The position numbers and the translations under genes were made by a program. A DNA stretch of 17,104 nucleotides from Candidatus Omnitrophota bacterium (lineage in GTDB: Bacteria; Omnitrophota; Gorgyraeia; Gygaellales; Profunditerraquicolaceae). The DNA lies in NCBI GenBank assembly GCA_018818365.1, contig JAHISH010000258.1, positions 1-17,104 of the forward strand, given 5' to 3'. The notes under the pieces were generated by a model. That model was not told the DNA's origin. It did no database searches and saw only the letters and a program-made list of their open reading frames with translations. This document shows positions 14,623 to 17,104 of this stretch, piece by piece. The first letter of the stretch is position 1. Each line of letters begins with the position of its first letter.

Positions 14623-15986
14623 ATTCTTTCAAACGGTATCATTTGATCGGTATCGGAGGTATTGGCATGAGCGGCATTGCCCGGTTGTTATTACGGTGCG
14701 GCCGTCAGGTCAGCGGTTCCGATCTTAAAGAGAGCCTTAACATTGGCCAGCTTAGATCAGAGGGGGCCAAGATATTTTTAGGCCATCGCGGAGAAAATGT
14801 GGTCGGCGCAGATATCGTGGTCTATTCTTCTGCGATTAAAGAAGATAATCCTGAAGTGCAGTTCGCCCGCGTACAGGGGATCCCGCGTATCAGGCGCGCG
14901 CAGGCGTTGGCGTATCTGATGCGCAATAAGACCGTGGTGACGGTAGCAGGCAGTCACGGGAAGACAACGACGACGTCTTTGGCCTCGCACCTGTTCTTAC
15001 AGGCCGGTCTCCAACCTACGGTCGCCATAGGGGGGGTATTGCGCAATATCAATGCCAATGCCTGTTTCGGAGAGGGGGATTTTTTTATCGCAGAAGCGGA
15101 TGAATCCGATGGGTCGTTTCTCTGGTATCATCCGACGTATTCTCTGATTACCAATATAGACCGCGAGCATCTTGATTACTATCAGACGTTTGAGAATGAA
15201 GTCCAGGGGTTCAGGGAATTTTTAGGGAATACCCTTGAAGACGGGTGTGTCATTGGTTGCGTTGACGATCCGGTGGTGCGAAGACTCCTTTTGGAATACC
15301 CGTTTAAAAAGGTCCGTTTTGGCATGAATAAAGATGCCGATATATATCCCGTGCAAGTGCGTGTGGAAGGATTTTGTTCTGAGTTTGACTGTTATCTGCG
15401 CGGTTCCTTCATTGACCACTTTATTCTTTCTTTGGGAGGCGTGCATAATATTTCGAATGCCCTTTCGGTAATCGCCTTGGGGCTTGAGCTTGGCATTGAC
15501 CGGGATATAATCAAGAAGGCGCTTAGAAGTTATCAGGGAGCACAAAGGCGGCTGGAGGTGAAATTCAGGGATGACCGTTATAGTATTATCGATGATTACG
15601 CGCATCATCCTACCGAAATCAAAGCGACCCTCTCTGCGGTAAAACAATTGAACGCCTCAAGAGTGGTCGCCGTATTCCAGCCGCACCGGTTTACGCGCAC
15701 GCAATTGTTATTTGATGAGTTTGCGGAAAGTTTCTTCGATACCGACTACCTTATCCTTACCGACATCTATCCCGCAAGCGAACCTCCCATTGTAGGAGTT
15801 ACCGCAGAGAAATTATACCAGCGTATACGCTCGAAATTTCCTGATAAGCAAATACAGTATTGCGCAAAGGAAGAGGTGGTGGCGCTTCTTTTGCGGATAC
15901 GTGAACCAGGCGATGTGATTATTACTTTAGGAGCAGGAGACATTGTCAAAATCTGTGAAGAATTGGTGGAGGAGTTTGCGCGGTAA
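14595..15986 (+). CDS. murC: UDP-MurNAc:L-alanine ligase MurC
   Basis: MurC attaches the first stem-peptide residue, L-Ala, to UDP-MurNAc. The 463-residue length is normal. It has the N-terminal nucleotide fold GIGGIGMSGIARLL, the ATP loop VAGSHGKTTTTSLASH with Lys123, and ADESDGSFLWYHP. NIDREHLDYY, DDYAHHPTEIKATL, FQPHRFTRTQLL, TDIYPASEPP and LGAGDIVKI follow. The ATG at 14595 lies inside the metallopeptidase gene with GAAGAAG very close upstream. Later in-frame starts would cut into the Rossmann motif, so this start is preferred. The 28-bp overlap suggests coupled translation. Confidence 0.96.
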   Translation: MENISAHTIDSFKRYHLIGIGGIGMSGIARLLLRCGRQVSGSDLKESLNIGQLRSEGAKIFLGHRGENVVGADIVVYSSAIKEDNPEVQFARVQGIPRIRRAQALAYLMRNKTVVTVAGSHGKTTTTSLASHLFLQAGLQPTVAIGGVLRNINANACFGEGDFFIAEADESDGSFLWYHPTYSLITNIDREHLDYYQTFENEVQGFREFLGNTLEDGCVIGCVDDPVVRRLLLEYPFKKVRFGMNKDADIYPVQVRVEGFCSEFDCYLRGSFIDHFILSLGGVHNISNALSVIALGLELGIDRDIIKKALRSYQGAQRRLEVKFRDDRYSIIDDYAHHPTEIKATLSAVKQLNASRVVAVFQPHRFTRTQLLFDEFAESFFDTDYLILTDIYPASEPPIVGVTAEKLYQRIRSKFPDKQIQYCAKEEVVALLLRIREPGDVIITLGAGDIVKICEELVEEFAR

Positions 15987-16839
15987 GGTGAATTGTCAAG
16001 AGCCGTTGGCACTTCATACGACCTTCAAGATCGGTGGGCCCGCGCAGTTCTTTGTGGTGCCTGATGATATCAAAGATTTGCGTTCGCTGGTGATCGCGGC
16101 ACACACGCAGAAGATTCCGCTGCGCATATTGGGAGCAGGAAGTAATATATTGGTTTGTGATAAAGGAGTCAAGGGGATCATTGTGCATCTGGCAGGCAGG
16201 TATTTCAAGAAGATTTCTTACCGGTCTTGCGGTATCGAAGCGTACGCAGGGGTAGTATTGCCGCTTTTTTTGCAACGGAGCCGGCAAAGAGGGTTTTATG
16301 GCGCAGAGTTTCTCGCCGGAATACCCGGGACGGTGGGTGGCGCGGTGATGATGAATGCAGGGGCCTGGGGAAGAAATATAGGGGATTTAGTGGAAAAAGT
16401 TACCGTAATGGATTATAATGGGGAAATAAGAACTCTTTCGCGAAGCAAAATTCGTTTCCGATATCGTGGTTCGGATCTGAGTAAGTATATTGTGTTAAGC
16501 GCGCTTTTTGCGCTTAAAAAAGGGAAGTCGTCACAGGAAGAGGTTGCGTTAGAGGAATATTTCGCACGACGCCAGGCAACGCAAGATACGTCTTTTCCCA
16601 GCGCAGGATGTATCTTTAAGAACCCGCAAGGCCAAAGTGCGGGAAGACTTATTGAACTCTGTGGGTTTAAAGGAAAGAATATACATGGTGCCATGGTCTC
16701 CCGCCGGCATGCAAATTTTATCGTAAACCAAAGGAATGCCACTGCGCACGATGTGATGTCGTTAATGCGCCTTATTCAAGCGCGGGTTAAAAAAAGATAC
16801 GGTACGGCGTTAAGGCCGGAAATAAAAATATGGCGGTAG
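15943..16839 (+). CDS. murB: UDP-N-acetylenolpyruvoylglucosamine reductase MurB
   Basis: MurB is the FAD-dependent, NADPH-using reductase that makes UDP-MurNAc. The 298-residue protein has [21 protein letters not shown] and [19 protein letters not shown] for FAD binding. FRYRGSDL with Arg175, SAGCIFKNP with Cys223, [11 protein letters not shown], and a final LRPEIKIW with Glu293 complete the set. The proton donor is Ser in the E. coli enzyme; Cys at this site is found in other bacterial MurBs and should still donate a proton. The sequence looks like type II MurB. The TTG start at 15943, with TTAGGAG nine bases upstream, is supported by family-like residues ([12 protein letters not shown]) before the core. 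Alternatives are GTG at 15955 or 15988. It overlaps murC by 44 bp. Confidence 0.94.
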   Translation: MSKSVKNWWRSLRGKVNCQEPLALHTTFKIGGPAQFFVVPDDIKDLRSLVIAAHTQKIPLRILGAGSNILVCDKGVKGIIVHLAGRYFKKISYRSCGIEAYAGVVLPLFLQRSRQRGFYGAEFLAGIPGTVGGAVMMNAGAWGRNIGDLVEKVTVMDYNGEIRTLSRSKIRFRYRGSDLSKYIVLSALFALKKGKSSQEEVALEEYFARRQATQDTSFPSAGCIFKNPQGQSAGRLIELCGFKGKNIHGAMVSRRHANFIVNQRNATAHDVMSLMRLIQARVKKRYGTALRPEIKIWR

Positions 16840-17104
16840 TACGTCACTTAAGGAATGGCCCGCGGGTACGGGATTTTGGTAAGATCGGCGTCTTAATGGG
16901 AGGCCCCTCTACGGAACGCAAGATCTCTTTGCGTTCCGGCACCGCGGTCGTTGAGGCTTTACTCCAGAGAGGGGTACGTGCACTCCCTGTTGATATCGCG
17001 ACGGATTCCTTGCAAGAGAATATGCGCTTTTTGAAGGGGCAACGTTTGGATTGTGCCTTTATCGCATTACATGGCCACTTTGGTGAGGACGGTCAGATCC
17101 AAGG
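16830..17104 (+). CDS. ddl: D-alanine:D-alanine ligase Ddl (partial, 3' end outside window)
   Basis: An ATG at 16830 opens a frame that runs off the window after 91 full codons. After about sixteen extra residues it reads [20 protein letters not shown], and near the cut [13 protein letters not shown]. These are the first two hallmark segments of Ddl, which ligates two D-Ala molecules with ATP to give the substrate of MurF. The N-terminal extension before KIGVLMGG is longer than usual, but no closer in-frame start exists before the motif. The start overlaps murB by 10 bp. The ATP-grasp core lies outside the window. Confidence 0.93.
   Translation, partial: MAVVRHLRNGPRVRDFGKIGVLMGGPSTERKISLRSGTAVVEALLQRGVRALPVDIATDSLQENMRFLKGQRLDCAFIALHGHFGEDGQIQ

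Noticed and set aside
16609..16611. Cys in place of catalytic Ser in MurB as a sign of inactivation
   Set aside because: Cys in the GCxFKNP context occurs in other bacterial MurBs, and the remaining active-site residues (Arg175, Glu293) are present, so the enzyme is probably active.
1..17104. CRISPR arrays, tRNA or rRNA genes, insertion sequences, attachment sites or defence genes
   Set aside because: None was seen. Almost all bases are explained by continuous forward coding sequence, and the gaps are too short or lack the needed repeats.

Overview
The window carries one long, tightly packed, entirely plus-strand gene string: the division and cell wall (dcw) cluster of a bacterium, preceded by a short translation/RNA/cofactor block. 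Every gene reads forward, many neighbours overlap by 10-44 bp, and no mobile element, tRNA, rRNA or CRISPR array is visible. MurE carries the DNPR motif expected for meso-diaminopimelate addition, so the peptidoglycan is probably of the diderm/DAP type. GC content is moderate. Gene order, a minimal FtsL, and a secreted metallopeptidase gene inserted between murG and murC suggest an uncultured diderm lineage. My best guess is Omnitrophota or a neighbour within the PVC-like phyla, but the assignment is inference and should be held loosely.

Layout. Bases 1-192 are the 3' end of a CCA-adding-type tRNA nucleotidyltransferase. A 179-bp gap follows, in which I see no convincing gene. Next come rbfA (372-749), a DHH-family phosphoesterase of the NrnA type (709-1683) and ribF (1714-2625). 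truB, which often sits between the last two genes, is absent here. The 211-bp gap 2626-2836 holds a near-consensus housekeeping promoter (TTGACA, 17 bp, TATACT). Three GTGG boxes spaced exactly 10 bp apart lie just downstream of it, the expected signature of MraZ autoregulation. The dcw cluster then runs mraZ, rsmH, ftsL, ftsI, murE, murF, mraY, murD, ftsW, murG, a peptidase-MA-like gene, murC, murB and ddl. The last gene is cut by the window end. ftsQ, ftsA and ftsZ would be expected downstream of the window.

How the genes work together. MurB and MurC-F build UDP-MurNAc-pentapeptide, with Ddl supplying D-Ala-D-Ala. MraY and MurG make lipid I and lipid II, and FtsW with FtsI (glycosyltransferase plus transpeptidase) polymerise and crosslink it at the septum with FtsL as scaffold. 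MraZ controls the promoter, and RsmH methylates 16S rRNA.

The two least ordinary parts are these. First, the 150-bp ftsL-ftsI gap is packed with stem-loops. It also holds a possible 34-codon ORF whose ribosome-binding site is buried in the first hairpin and whose stop lies just before the weakly signalled GTG start of ftsI. Second, a secreted HExxH metallopeptidase is embedded in the precursor-synthesis genes.
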